Shown: one piece after another, positions 32,672 through 44,947 of the stretch
Numbering within the stretch: the first letter of the stretch is position 1
How the letters are laid out: the number at the start of each line of letters is the position of its first letter
Notes under the pieces: generated by a model
What the model saw: the letters and a program-made list of their open reading frames with translations, nothing else
The model's database searches: none
Told to the model about the DNA's origin: nothing
Origin: Cyclaneusma minus
Taxonomy: Eukaryota; Ascomycota; Leotiomycetes; Marthamycetales; Marthamycetaceae
DNA length: 64,000 nucleotides
Assembly (NCBI GenBank): GCA_037179335.1
Contig: JAKZHN010000008.1
Span: 248,001 to 312,000, forward strand
Reading direction: 5' to 3'
Translations under genes and position numbers: made by a program

Positions 32672-35073
32672 ATGGCTCACATTGCCGACCTACTCAATAA
32701 CAGGCCAAGTATTGGCCTGAACAACTATATAGCACGCGAGCTTTCTCCCCATCCCGGATATGACCACGACGAAGTAAGCACATCACGTTTTCTGTCGAGT
32801 TGTTGCGTCCTGTGGCTAAAACTTCTTAGACTCCAATGGCACCTTCCGAAGAGAAACAAGAGAAGCAAAAATACACCTGGAGATTGCATCAAGCAGGAGA
32901 ATGTCGAAAATATCAGTTATTTCCATCCAAAGAGAAGAAAGACACCACTCGGTCAGGCCGTTCGAGTCCCAACCCGGAGAAAGCACATGCTATTGCAATG
33001 GCATGGGTCAATGACATGAGAGCAAAACGAGAGCCAGTGTTGAATCGACGGCGCAAAGTCAGCGTACCAGAACTTGGTCCCATGACTACAGTCCACGAGG
33101 TTGCTATGGACTCTCGTAAGCACACGCTGTATTCTGGTCTTTATGTTCTGTACTGACAAAAGCCAGCAACGATTCCCGGTCGTCCACCTCTTCATGAGCG
33201 ATCAATCAGTGCTCCGGGAAACGATTGGAGACAGCAGCCTGGTGGAGACGCAAAGATGGCTCCCCTTCCACCACCAGCACTGGAAGAAAAGTCCCAATCA
33301 GCCTTACCGCACACCCCGTGGCCTGATATCGAAGACGTTTCGGCGACCATGCATCGACGAACTCCACCCCCTTCTCCGAAGCACCTTGCACCACTCATCA
33401 TCCCAGACATTCACAGCAAGCCTCCCCAACGCGTCCTCAACTCCCAACGATCGAATAACACCCTACGATGCGAGCTTCTAAGTCCCGAAGGCACTCCACC
33501 GGAAGTGCCACCGAAGGCCCCATGGATGATGGACGGACGATCATCGCCCATGTCTCGACGTCCTTTCACACCAATGAGCTCCGTGGAAAACTTGACCACA
33601 CCAGGAACGACCACTACAGCAGGAACAACTCCAATATCTGCCCCATCACCCATTCCCGAAGGCCGAGCTTCACCAAGCCCCTGGAATAACAACGAGAAAG
33701 CAAGTCCATCCGGTCACGCACGACGGCCATCAGACACATTGAAGATCAACACTCAGAAGCCCCTTGGACACCGTCGGAACGAGTCCGAGGTTTCCGTCGT
33801 GGACCGCGGGAGGAATAAGAAGCGTCAAGACAAAAGCCCCACCAAGGAGACCATACTGAAGAGGAACGTGTCTGCCGACCGCCGAGCATTCGAGACCCTA
33901 CCCCAAGGAACGCGAGCTGCCGATGCCATAGCCAAACTCGAGCAAAGCGAAATCGACACTCTTCGAAAACAAGCAATTGGCCAAGCCGAAAGATTCGAAA
34001 TCCTCGCCACCAAAGACGTTGAGGCATTATCAAAGGTAACACCCTACCCCTACTCACATGATAGGAAAAAATACCCTCAAAAGGAACCCCGACTAACAAA
34101 CCCAAAGGAACTCCGCGCCCTCGATGAACGCTGCGACTACCTCCGCAAAACCCACCACTCCCTCCGTTCCGGCCGCCGCAACCTCCACGAGCGCATCTGC
34201 ACCTACCTGCGCTCACCCCGCACCGCCCGCTTCTCCCCCGACGCCATTCTGAAACAAGAAGAAGCACTCGCCGAACTCGACAACAGCATCGACGACTGGG
34301 TTTCGAAACTCGAGCAAGCCGAAAACCGCCGTACGCGTGTGCGTCAAAAATTGCTTGAGCACGTTGCTGCTACTTTGCTCATTCCCCAGCCGAATGAAGC
34401 GAATAGCAGTTCAGGAAAAGAAGAAGGAAGACAGACGGACGCGGAAAGGCAGATGGCGAAAAACATGATGGGGACTGTGGGTGCAAACACACCACCTCGC
34501 AGCCCGACGAAAGCGCAGAGTCCGCAGCGACTGGCGGAGCAAGTCCCGCCTCAATCGCCGCCTCGTCAACACCAGCAGCAACCAGAATTTGTCATTCCGA
34601 GGAAGCCGCTTGAAACTAATAAGAGCGTGGAGAAAATCGCAGAAGAAAAAGAAGAAGCGAAGGAGCAGCCGAGACCCGACACACCCGTCGAAGAAATAGC
34701 GAGTGGGAGACCCGAGTCACCTGATACGCCTCGGCCGGATACGCCGATTGATAAGATTGCGAGGGGCAGGGGGGGTTATGATATCCAGAGTATTCGCATC
34801 TACGCAGACACGGACGTGTATGCTTTGCTCGCCGACGTCGAGGCCGAAATGAATTTGATGAGTGACGCGAATAAGGTGGGGAAAGATGGCGAAGCTCTCG
34901 CTCAAGCTACCAAAGACATGACAGTGAAGAGGGGAGCGGAATATGATGAAGGCGAAACGCTGATGGCGGAAGAGGGGGAACAGCTTATCATGCTGAGTTC
35001 GATGGCGTTTGATCGGAGTGCTACGCCGGCTTCGGGGGAGAAGCAAAAAGGCAACAGCAACAGCAATAGATAG
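32672..35073 (+). CDS. Uds1-domain (up-regulated during septation) protein
   Basis: Four exons: 32672-32773, 32830-33115, 33167-34035 and 34108-35073, 740 residues in frame. Residues 1-130 contain a short ordered head. A long Pro/Ser/Thr-rich linker follows. From about residue 375 the sequence ADAIAKLEQSEIDTLRKQA leads into VEALSK-ELRALDERCDYLRK, HHSLRSGRRNLHERICTYLR and DDWVSKLEQAENRRTRVRQKL, which I recognise as the fungal Uds1 domain, a helical or coiled-coil region. The tail is Pro-rich and acidic. Family members were named from a fission-yeast gene induced at septation; a role in septation here is inference. The third intron (72 nt) is a multiple of three and stop-free. Confidence 0.8.
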
Positions 35074-35953
35074 GCAGACGGCCTGAATCCTTTCCTTTGT
35101 TTGGGAGGGTGTGAGTTGGTGAGTGCTTGTACTGGATGGCGAGGCTTCGATTGTTTTGTTTTGTTTTGTGTACGAGGATACTGTACTGGGCTGGAATGCG
35201 TAGAATTGTTCGAAGGAGGTGGGGGGGAGGACGGCTCACGCTGTCGATGTTGTGACGTTCTCATGTCTCTCTTTTTCATTGTTTTGGTGTGTTTGTTTGT
35301 TTTGTGGTTGCTGCTTTTTGAACGATACCATGGACCGACGGTGTTTGGGGCACGGGATTTTCTATGTTCGTTCCTTTGTCGTGAGAGCAATGGCCGTGTT
35401 CACTCCTTTGGAGATGGGAAATGGGCTGGCGATGGATTGCGATGGGAATGGGAGGTTATGTATACGGGCTTGGGCATATAAGTTAGCGATGTAGTTCATA
35501 GTTCATAGTCGAGAAACAAAATTTGAATGGGTAATTCCTAAGCTGCCTTGTAGTCTAGTCTCCTTGTGATTTTTGTAGTCGTCGCTGCCGGGTCTGATTT
35601 GTCGTTGGGCATATCTTGGTCCTTTCAATGGGGGAGAAACAGCAGAGCTGCAACATTGAAAACAGTACAACCTCAGTTCAAAGGGTCACTCTCAGCTTAT
35701 ATCCCACGAGATCTTAGCTTCTATATCGCGGGTAGCACAACATCTTACCTAGAGCAGCCCCAAAGATAGCTCCCGCACCGACCCCCTCACTAGCTGTGCT
35801 TCAGCCAATCACAGGCCACACCCCACGACTAGCGCGTCTTGCGAAATTCTGTAAGCATTGAGGTCAGCCCGCAACACCAAAAGTGACACCGCCATCGTCC
35901 ACATAAGATCTGACGCTCTTCTCACATCTTACTCAGTCCGACCTCACTTGTTG
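35074..35953. other. intergenic, no gene
   Basis: G/T-rich 3' flank of the Uds1 gene and the upstream region of the APS kinase gene. Only short frames. Confidence 0.5.
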
Positions 35954-35961
35954 TATATAAG
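35954..35961 (+). promoter_or_regulatory. TATA box of the APS kinase gene
   Basis: TATATAAG lies about 110 nt upstream of the ATG at 36070, with a pyrimidine-rich stretch between them. Confidence 0.6.
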
Positions 35962-36069
35962 ACCACGAAACCGCTTTCCCTCTCGCTCGTAGCATATTTC
36001 CCCATCTCCTGTCGAATTTTCCAATTCTTCTCGTATTGCATATTTTTGAAAAGTTCGATACAAAACAAA

Positions 36070-37019
36070 ATGGCTACGTACGCAACCCCGCCATCTTCAC
36101 CCCGCTTGCTGCTCACTCTCAAATCCCCAATCATCCACTTCATCCACCCAGACCAGCCCTCAACCTCACTTCCCCTTCGCCCCTCACCTCCTCACACCCG
36201 TAAAACAATTTGCTAAACAAAACCATTGAGCAACAGCAACATCACATGGCACCCCACCCTCTCCCGCGCCGAGCGCAACGAACTGCGCGGCCAACAAGGC
36301 TTCACCCTCTGGTTCACCGGCCTCAGCGCCTCCGGCAAATCCACCATCGCCACCGCTCTCGAGCAACACCTGCTGCACCTTGGCCTCTCCACCTACCGTC
36401 TCGACGGCGACAACGTGCGGTTCGGCCTCAACAAAGATCTCGGATTCTCCGAAAAGGACCGCAATGAGAACATCCGTCGCGTTGCTGAGGTAGGCTTTGT
36501 ATACTTTCCCCTTAATCCCATTTTAGGATTCCAACCTCCTTTCTATTACCATTAGAATTGCGAAATCTCTCTCCCAGAGAGGATTGCGAGAGAGGAACCG
36601 CATGACTGATGACTTGGCGGCGCTTGTTAAAACAGGTCGCGAAGCTCTTCGCCGACTCCTCCACCATCGCGCTAACCTCCTTCATCTCGCCCTACCTCGC
36701 CGACCGCAAGATCGCGCGCGACCTGCACGCCACACCCGGCCAAGCCGGCGACGCGCCCATTCCCTTCCTCGAAGTATTCATCGACGTACCCGTCGAAGTC
36801 GCCGAGCAGCGTGATCCCAAGGGTCTGTACAAGAAAGCGCGCGCCGGCGAGATCAAAGAATTTACGGGCATCAGCGCGCCCTACGAGGCGCCGGAAGAGC
36901 CCGAGATTCATATTCGCTCGGATTTGTGCAGTGTGGAGGAGGCGGTGAAGAAGATTACGGATGTGTTGGGGGAGAGGGGACTGATTCCTAAGAAGGAGAG
37001 TGTGGTGGTCGCTGCTTGA
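36070..37019 (+). CDS. MET14: adenylyl-sulfate kinase (APS kinase)
   Basis: Phosphorylates adenosine 5'-phosphosulfate to PAPS with ATP, the second step of sulfate assimilation, in the cytosol. Three exons: 36070-36077 (only 8 nt, ATGGCTAC), 36231-36489 and 36636-37019, giving 216 residues, the usual length. The P-loop GLSASGKST is at residues 33-41, followed by the family stretches YRLDGDNVRFGLNKDLGF and ENIRRVAE-VAKLFADS. The latter is restored exactly across intron 2. FISPYLADR and the C-terminal EIHIRSD match the family. The micro-exon is fixed by MATNSNITWHP reading through the join. It is convergent with VMA5, the stops being about 320 bp apart. Confidence 0.97.
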
Positions 37020-37340
37020 GTGAGATGATGAGAGGAAGCTGATGCAGGTTGGATGAGATGAGGGCAGGGGGGTAGACATGGTATATCGCATTTGCAGTGC
37101 AGCAGCTTGTACATGAGATACCACATAAAAAGAAAGGATCTATGGGGCGTTTCTTTCCAATTGAATAGACATATACACAGGAATCTTACTGAATTCTTTT
37201 TGGTTTTGGACACAATGCGCTCACCATCCATTTCCGCTGTTCATGGTGATGATTGAAAGACAGCACCCGCCCGCCTATGTACGCCCTGAGACAAATGTCT
37301 CGTCATCTCATGCTCCCAACCCGCATCTATAGACCTAAGA

Positions 37341-38812
37341 CTATACAATCTCAAAGTCATAGTACACGTAAGCCGTGTACTCGCTCCCATCCGAGTGGCC
37401 CACGCCCGCTGCTGCGATCTCAGACGACAGGGCCGAGTCGTCCTTCGTAACGCGACCCTTCTTATCCCGTCCAAATGCATTTCCGGCCAGATATGAATAA
37501 TTCGAGTCCAGGTTCGTCTTTGCCTTCTTCGCCAGTTTCGGAGTCGTCTGTTGGAGGAAGAAGTAATCAGTATTTGCTCGAATCATCGCATTATGAGTTA
37601 TTCCCAGCTATGCGAGGCCCCCTCTTCTTAATTTTGGGGAGCACTTACCTTAACCAGTCCACACACGAAATCCAGCGGCAACCCATATCGCAACACCGTC
37701 TCCACAAACACCCTCAACGTCAACACGTGAATCCAAATCATCACACTCTCACTCCACCCCGTCCTTCCCAACCTGAGTGCCTCGCCCCAAACCTTCCTCT
37801 CCTCCCTCCCCACCCTCTCGACCTCCTTCTGCTCCGCCTCCCTGCCCCCTTCCACATACTTGTAATCCCTCGGCGTCCACTTCATCTCGCGACACTTGTG
37901 CACAAACTCTGCGCCGTATTTCTTGAATACTGTGACTGCATAGAGGGTGAATTCGTCGTCGGAGGTTACTTCGACAGAGGAGCGGGGCACGACGAAGGGA
38001 GAGATGGTTTCGTAGGTTTTGAGATATTCTTTGCGCGAGGTGTTGGGGACGACAATTAGGTGGGTCTCGAGGTATTCGCTGTCTTGGACGAGGATCTTGG
38101 GGTCGACGACGGGGGCGAGGGATTTGGTTGCGAGGTTGCCGCTGGGGGGTTGTTAGCTGGTGATAGAGGGTAAAAGAAGGGAGTGAGGGGATAGAGGAGG
38201 AAGCGTACGTTTGTTTGCGCTGCAGGGAGTTGAGGTTCGTCTTGACCTGGTTGTATTGGCTGTACTTGGCCTTTACATCGTTGTCGATGCTTGCGAGTTC
38301 CTGAAAGAAGGCGTATGATTAGCTATGCGACTAGCAACCGTCCAGGGGAAATTCATCGCACCTTTTGTAGGGAGTCGACTAGTTCTGAGATCGGCTTGTC
38401 CGCGCGGTATTTGACCTTGTTCCATGCGAAAGTACGGAGGTACTGATCGGCGGGCTCTGTCGCAGAAAGTCAGTACAGCGCATAGAAGCAAAAGCCGAGG
38501 GCTCCTCCTACTGTCATTGACGGTCTTCTGCTGAGCAATCTTCTCCTCATCCCCTTCCAAGATCTGGCGCAGCGAATCCGTCACCTTAGCCACAACACCC
38601 TGACAAGCGCCCTCCAGCTTCGCCAGATCATCAGCCTGCTGCACCAGCGCATCCAGAGTGCCAATCTTGAACTCGGGGATCTTGAACGGCAGGACAGTAC
38701 CGCAGTCGGTCGTGACGGTCGATCGGATGGCAGTCAAGGCTTCGTCATGGTCGTTGGAGGGGGAGATGGAGGTGGGGAGTGACACCAAGAGGTATTTGGT
38801 GGGCCCCGACAT
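37341..38812 (-). CDS. VMA5: V-type proton ATPase subunit C
   Basis: Peripheral V1 subunit that links V1 to the membrane sector and leaves on reversible disassembly; vacuolar membrane. Five exons: 38812-38512, 38456-38362, 38300-38209, 38141-37649 and 37547-37341, giving 395 residues, close to the yeast protein. Family stretches seen: KYLLVSLPTS at the N-terminus, QYLRTFAWNKVKYRADKPISELVD, the coiled ELASIDNDVKAKYSQYN segment, and WIHVLTLRVFVETVLRYGLP near the C-terminus, with YVYYDFEIV ending the chain. All introns have GT-AG ends and joins keep the frame. The start is the first ATG before GPTKYLL. Confidence 0.95.
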
Positions 38813-40051
38813 GGTGTCCTGTTTAGTGCGGAATGGAAGAGCTGACATTCATCTGGATGCGGAGGAATAGCCAGAGCGAGGTGGAGTTGTGGGCGTGGGC
38901 AGCTGGCTTTCAAAGGTCGAGGTCGGGGGTAGCAAGCTCCAGGTGACATCGGAGCCGGCATGGAGCTCGAGCGACCCACCAGAGGTGCCTGCTTATGTCA
39001 GCCGCTAGCTTCACCGGATCGACCAATTGCATCACCTGCGAGTCGACGACTCAACCTCCTGGAATACTTAGATCATGACCGCACTTCTTTCAAATACACG
39101 CATGGAATTTGTTTGTTAATGCGACAATGTGATCACGAATTCATCAGTCATCTACTTCGGGTCATCCGTTTGCCTACATCTTCGAATATATTAGACCACG
39201 AAAGATAGTCACTTCCAAAAAAACTCCAACCAGCCCCTGAGCCTCTTTCTGCCAAGTGGACACAGATAAGTTGTTTGGCAAAGCGACAATGCGTTCGTGA
39301 CCCTATTCCTGCCTACTGCAGGACACCTTTTCAACCTACACCTTGTCATGAGAACTTGTCATTTCCCACGGGAACACATGTCTTCCTGGAAGCCTGGGGG
39401 GTGTGTTACAAAAAGCTTCCCAAGCCCCCATCTTGTCCAGCTGTTGCGGAACTTCCAAGGACCAAATTCTCTTGAAGTTTCAGGTATATCAGCTGTTGCC
39501 AAGTACTGGTGCTGTCAGACTAGTTTCGTCAAGCGGCTAGAAACTTTCACATATGCAGCCTGTAGACACATCTTGTTGGTCCACTATATGTGAAGAAGCC
39601 TTGAATACTGGCCGAACGTGCTTCAAATTCGCTTATCTAATCCCTTCCCGGGTCAGTACATCCCACTTTGTCTTTTGGACGCCTCAGAAGAACGAAGGAT
39701 TGAAGCATAGGTAAACAAGCCTCATTCACCTTCACCTTCCTCACAAAGCAGTATTTCAGTGCCAATAGCATGTGAACGCAGTCATGTGAACGATTCACAC
39801 TCACATATTCATGTAGAAGACAAACTCATTTAGTTCAACGCAGGGTGTATTTACTACCGTCCAGAGAGCCCAGGTCATGCATGCACCCAGCAACAGTCAT
39901 CTAGCTAGAAAGTCTTCTCGACTGGATCGGAGAAGAGGTGAGAGGAGGGTGTTGACGGTGGGCATGAGGAGGCTGGTATGGGTTCGGCACCATGCCAAAG
40001 CAACTTCCAGCCGTCGACTCGCAAGCCATTTTGTGCCCCTTTACCCACCCT
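38813..40051. other. intergenic, no supported gene
   Basis: Promoter of VMA5 and about 1 kb with no convincing gene on either strand. Confidence 0.5.
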
Positions 40052-40995
40052 TCAGACCCACTCCTCAGGCTCAGTCGGCTTCAACTTAAGCAGCTCGAAG
40101 CTGTCATCCGGCTGAACAGCATAGACACCCGTGTGTCTGTACGGCATACCAGCCTTCCTCTCCTTCTTCTTTGGCTTCTCATTCTCAGAGGCTTCTTCCT
40201 TAGCCTTCTTGGGCACTTCCAGAATCGGAGTCATGCCTTCGTCCTCGCTGAGCGAGCTATCCGAAGGCTCAAGTTCCGCGGGGAGCGGGATGCTGGAGGC
40301 CTTTCGCATGGCTTCGAGGTCGGCTTCTGTTGCGGTAGTAGTGGGAGCGGCATTTCCTTGGCTCTTGTTCTTGTTGTCGAATTTCTCGAGTTCGGTCTTC
40401 CAGGCGGAGGAAATGCTGCGGGCGCGGGCGTCGAGATCGGCTGAAGCTTGGCGTTTGCTGAGAACAGGCAAACAGGGGATGTTAGTGAAGCTGGATACAA
40501 AGGAAGGCAAAGAGGTGAAGGAGGGGATGGGAGGTGAACGTACGCAGGCGGAGGAGAGGACGCGAGATTCACGTACCCTTCACGATTCTCGCGGCGTTCG
40601 TCCAGAGCGGACTTCATCTTGTCTGAAGCGCGGGTGACGAGGGATGGCTTGAAGGTTACTGTTAGCACAAGATCAATGCGCAGGGTGGTGAAGATGGATG
40701 TGAGGATGCCAAACAGCTCCCGGATCGAGATCAGCACTCCAAGCACCCCCAGCGCTCTATCTACCTTCAGCGCTGCCCACGTCGCGGGCAGTGAGCTGGA
40801 AGTGGAGAAGCTGCGCAGGCTTTGACAGCTGTGAAGGAGCAGAAGCTGAAGATGCAGGGACAAAGCGTGATATTCAGAACGTACCTTGGTGTCCTTTGGG
40901 GACTCCATCTTAGTGGGATCAGATGTTGACATGGCTGGAGTTGTGAGCTTGATACCAGGGCCAATGGGTCTCATGTATCGATTGTTGTGGGACAT
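40052..40995 (-). CDS. conserved-looking fungal protein of unknown function
   Basis: Three exons: 40995-40885, 40647-40577 and 40457-40052, giving 195 residues in frame. The N-terminus (MSHNNRYMRPIGPGIKL) and C-terminus (YRHTGVYAVQPDDSFELLKL) look ordered. The middle is charged and low complexity, with an acidic Ser-rich patch (PSDSSLSEDEG) and a Lys-rich stretch (PKKKERKAG) that could be a nuclear signal or phosphorylation region. The first acceptor (TTCAAG) is weaker than the others, so that border is less sure. No domain recognised. It is head-to-head with no close neighbour. Confidence 0.6.
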
Positions 40996-41496
40996 GGTGG
41001 GGCGCGTGGTTGTTGGAGCTATAGACGCTGCTCAAGACGGGCGGTGCATTTTTGGTGCTGATGCGGTCGGGAGGAGAATCTTTATAGACGGCCGCAGGTG
41101 TCGACCGAAGCGTGTGGTGGAAAAGTAGAGGCATGGCGGATGAATGTTCGCTTACTTCAAATGGGAGTTTATTTTTTTTAAAAAAAATAGCGCCCGACAC
41201 ATCTAATTAGAGATTTGTAGACTAATTGGTCGATAGGTTATGCTATTTACACTGTGAAACCAGCATCCGATGCCTGGGACCCTCGAACTCGAAGGGGGTG
41301 TTGAGATTAGTTTACGATGTTTAACCCTTTTTATATCGTTCTTAGTCTTCTTCCTTTTAGCACTTCACATTTTCCACATCCTACAAACCACTATATTCAA
41401 AGATCCCTAACATTTGTACATTCTGATTCAACTCACAATCATTGACCTTCTTTCAATAATAGGCCTCGGCCGTCGGCCACGCGGAGACGAGCCTCG

Positions 41497-41901
41497 ATGG
41501 CTGCCTGGGATGATAGCTTGGAATACCAGCCAGCCCCGGCCTCCAATAGTGGCGAGCTCATGGTGTTTGCAGTGGGCAACCTCAGTCAACTGCAAATCAG
41601 ATACAATACCACATGGCCGGTGGATCCCACCGGATTGATTTCGCAGCCGCGATCCACCAACCTGGGCAAAAGAGCCGTGTGGACGCCAAGACATTTCAAG
41701 TCGAAGCTTACACAGATAATTGACCTTCCATACGACTCTCCAGTCCCTCTAACACTCAACTCCCTCGAGTTCTTCACCGCCACTACTCCGAGACCCATCT
41801 ACCTCGTCCCGTTCCACGAAGAAGCCCGTCTCCCACCAAAACCTTCGGCATCATGGCCCGCGGCGGAAATAGCAATAGACGTGACCCCAATGGTGACATG
41901 A
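41497..41901 (+). CDS. small hypothetical protein
   Basis: Frame of 134 residues (MAAWDDSLEYQPAPASNSGELMV at the start) with mixed composition and a protein-like centre (WTPRHFKSKLTQIIDLPYD). An upstream AG acceptor-like site (41462) lies before it, so the true start may be in an upstream exon. No domain. The opposite strand is also open over part of it. Confidence 0.3.
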   Translation: MAAWDDSLEYQPAPASNSGELMVFAVGNLSQLQIRYNTTWPVDPTGLISQPRSTNLGKRAVWTPRHFKSKLTQIIDLPYDSPVPLTLNSLEFFTATTPRPIYLVPFHEEARLPPKPSASWPAAEIAIDVTPMVT

Positions 41902-42590
41902 AAAGGTCGCGAAACACTCCAGCGCATGAGATCATGAGTATTGTGCTTGGATCTCTACTATTCCGCTCGAGAAAATTGCAGCCATCCCTGCAGAGATGAG
42001 ATGGATACACAGAGAAGACAACCCTTCTGACGCGATGACGACCATTCTTGCGCAACTGCGTCTGCAATGGTTCAACGCCCGCTTGAGAACGTTTTCACCG
42101 GTGATTTACCACGTACCAGAGTTAATCTGCCATGAGACTCTGCCTTAAGTCTCAACTACTTCAGGATTTCTGCTGTTCTGTTCTGTTCGAACACGATGCA
42201 ATTCATGCTTCGTCCTGCTCTTGCCATCCAATTGATTCGGAAAGATATCAAACATAGAAAGCTTGTCAAAGCAGGATGAGATATTCATATATCGTTGGCC
42301 CAACCAAGTATAGTAAATTCCCTTTTTTTACATATTTCCTTTTTTTATTTTTTCAAACGTCTCCAAAGCCTCGACTCGTAGAACCGATCTGAGGCTGCAA
42401 AGAGAATGGTGGCCCCCATGAAGGACACTAAGTGCCGAAAGCTATTGCTGTGCGAGCAGCTGGTGGCCATTATTCTTGAGCAGACTATCACAGACTCCAG
42501 AATTGACACGACCTCCGCGTGCTTTGGCTCATTTAACCATCGTAGACCGCTGATCTGCGGTTTTCTGAGAACCATGATGATTACGGAGAG
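41902..42590. other. no supported gene
   Basis: Short frames only; T-rich stretch near 42323-42355. Confidence 0.4.
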
Positions 42591-42983
42591 TTGATAGAAA
42601 ATAATGACAGCGAGGAGGGAAGAAAAGGAGACGATGGTGATGACGGCGAGACTGATATCAACAACACCGAACCCGCCGACACCCAGACAGCCCAGAGAGT
42701 CGCAGTCCCGGAAGTTTCTGCGCAACCTCTTAGTGCATCATCTTCCGCCGGCATCTTTGCCCCGAGTTGTCGTAATATCCTGGACCAGCGGCTCAACAAG
42801 AGTCTTGGAATCTCTGTTCGCATGCATGTCGGCACAGAGGAGTTCGGACTTCTGCTTGATTTCCCAAGCAATGGATGTCCACAAGCCCGCTTTCTTGGGT
42901 ACTCCCAAAGCCCCCAGATGGCGAACCACCTCGAGTGTGGCCATCACCACTCAGCGTCTACAGCTTCTTCGCGACCTCCATAA
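42591..42983 (+). pseudogene. relic related to the one at 18.9 kb
   Basis: An acidic low-complexity head (NNDSEEGRKGDDGDDGE) leads into FAPSCRNILDQRLNKSLGIS, VGTEEFGLLLDFPSN and FLGYSQSPQMANHLE, matching the minus strand at 18965-19136. It then departs from the relative's sequence. A further piece, LLLEQSIPDPDC near 43217, resembles KQSIPDPDY of the relative, with stops between, so the locus looks rearranged. No known domain. Confidence 0.45.
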
Positions 42984-43713
42984 CGCATCTAACGTCATAT
43001 GCACCGCGCGAGCTGGTCTATCTTACCACCCTGCCCCTCTCTATCGCTGATCTTTGGAGTTGACCAAGTCTCTACCTTCGACACTGCCTTCGACACTCTT
43101 TATCGACGCTCGCAGGCTCTCGTCCGTTTCTTGGTCTGGCCAGCTGACCCAGTCTTCTTCTAATACTCTATCAACGATCGCTTCATTGACACCCCGCAGG
43201 CTCTTGTTTGACTCCTGCTCGAGCAAAGCATCCCCGATCCCGACTGCAACAACATCGACCACGGAAGACTGCAAGCTTGTGTTGTCCGAGAGGGATTGCT
43301 GGAATTGAGCTATCTCGCAAAGCGAAGCATGCTTGAGGCCGGTGCCTCATCACTCACTCTGTTGAACAGAATGGTATCCACCAGTCATTCATCCTTTAAT
43401 GCTCCTTCTGGCGGCCACCTGAGTAGCAAGCCCCCTTGCCACAAAACCTCTTATTACTCCCACAGAGTCCCGCCATCTGACAACACTTGCCGAATTGGGT
43501 ACCGGCACACGTCTTATTTCCGGCAAAGCATGGTCTGCGGCTTCCATCCACACTTTTGCCTCCCAAGTCTGTATCACAAGCTCCGTTGTAACAATGGCCC
43601 AGGTAACAATAAGAGGTCCCAGTACCGCACCATGCGAAAATGCTGCAGCATTGACCTGGTGGGCATAGAGCGTGGTTGTGTAAGGGGCCACAGCGAGATT
43701 GTAGTAGGTTGGG

Positions 43714-44240
43714 ATGTCAAAAGACGTACCACTGAATTCGAAAATCCCCGGGCCCATCGCATTGTGGCTTGACAATACTCTTTCTGACTCAGGTACTATG
43801 AGACACGCCACAACGAACGAACGCTCGTTATTACTCCTTTCGCACCTAAGGCTATTTGACAGATCGTTGAAAATGAGCCGATGCTCGCTATGCTGTGGGA
43901 TATCCCAATATTTCTTAAATAAAATAGCGCAAAAGAAGCTTGTGGTCCTCTTTCAGGGTCTCAACGTTCTTTACCAAAATGGTATAACCCACGGCGATAT
44001 TTACAAAGGCAATATCGCTTTTGTAGGAGCCTCGAACCAACAGCCTATGATCTTAGATTACGGCGAAGCGCAGCAGAGACAGATTGCGTTATGGGAAAGC
44101 AGATCGTGAAGGGTAACTTCTCGACGCTCTCTACCAGGCCCAAGACCCGGTGGAGAAGCTCACCAACAGCAAGAAGGCCATGAACGAGGAAAATCCTGTT
44201 GGCGAGAAGCCGGCTACTGTCGATAGCAAGTTTTATTCTC
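43714..44240 (+). pseudogene. protein-kinase-like fragment
   Basis: The frame 43714-44109 ends in a segment with HGDIYKGNI (about 43988-44017) and, 20 residues later, ILDYGEA. These correspond to the kinase catalytic loop HxDxxxxN and the DFG position (here DYG). The glycine loop and the Lys and Glu of the N-lobe are not found upstream. After a stop at 44107 a related-looking stretch continues (LLDALYQAQDPVEKLTNSKKAMNEENP) to about 44240 in a shifted context. I read this as the remnant of a fungal orphan kinase gene. Confidence 0.55.
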
Positions 44241-44717
44241 AGGGAACCGTCTCACGAACCTCCACAAAACATCAACGCACCTGTCGAATCCCACGAAAGC
44301 TCAACCGTTGTCAACAAGCAAAGCATTCACAGTCACTGTTTACAGTCCCAGTCACCCACCATGACCAGCGCCTCTCCAACCGCCCGAATCATTCCCTTTG
44401 TCAATCTTCCCGCGCTCTTTCTCGCTTTCGATCATCACCCGCTGTAGTACCACGACCACCACCACCAGTCCACATCTTTGGACTCTGCCTCTTCCACTCC
44501 CAACTCTTGCGCAAGCCTCCAGCCGACTCCTTCCCAAGTTTCCGCGCCCAGCTCTGCTCAAGCGCAGTAGGTCCTCCCCACACTCTTCCTCCTCCAATTC
44601 CATCCAATCCCATGTTATATTCCCTCACTCTATCCCATTTACTTCCCATATGCGCGCTTGCCACTAACAAGCCTTCCAATCAGTCTTCCGAACAGCAATC
44701 CCTCCACACAGCAGCCA

Positions 44718-44947
44718 TGGCAGAGCAGACCACCCTCTCCAAAGCGCTGGACTACCTTGTCGGCCTCTGCGGCGGCAGAGCTGCGCAAGAGGTCCTCGAG
44801 CGCAGCCGTCTCCGCCGCACTTTCGAGAACCTACCCACCGAACGTCCACACATGCCACCACGTCTCCCCACCACACCAGCATGGGTGGCAGAACAAGAAG
44901 AAGCCGCGAGGAAATGGCACGAAAGAGAGAACGCACAACCGACTTGA
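44718..44947 (+). CDS. small hypothetical protein
   Basis: Frame of 76 residues with a strong start context (GCAGCCATGGCAG). The N-terminal 35 residues (LSKALDYLVGLCGGRAAQEVLERS) could form an amphipathic helix; the rest is Pro-rich and then Glu-rich. The upstream 300 bp are CT-rich as in fungal leaders. No domain recognised, no signal peptide. Confidence 0.4.
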
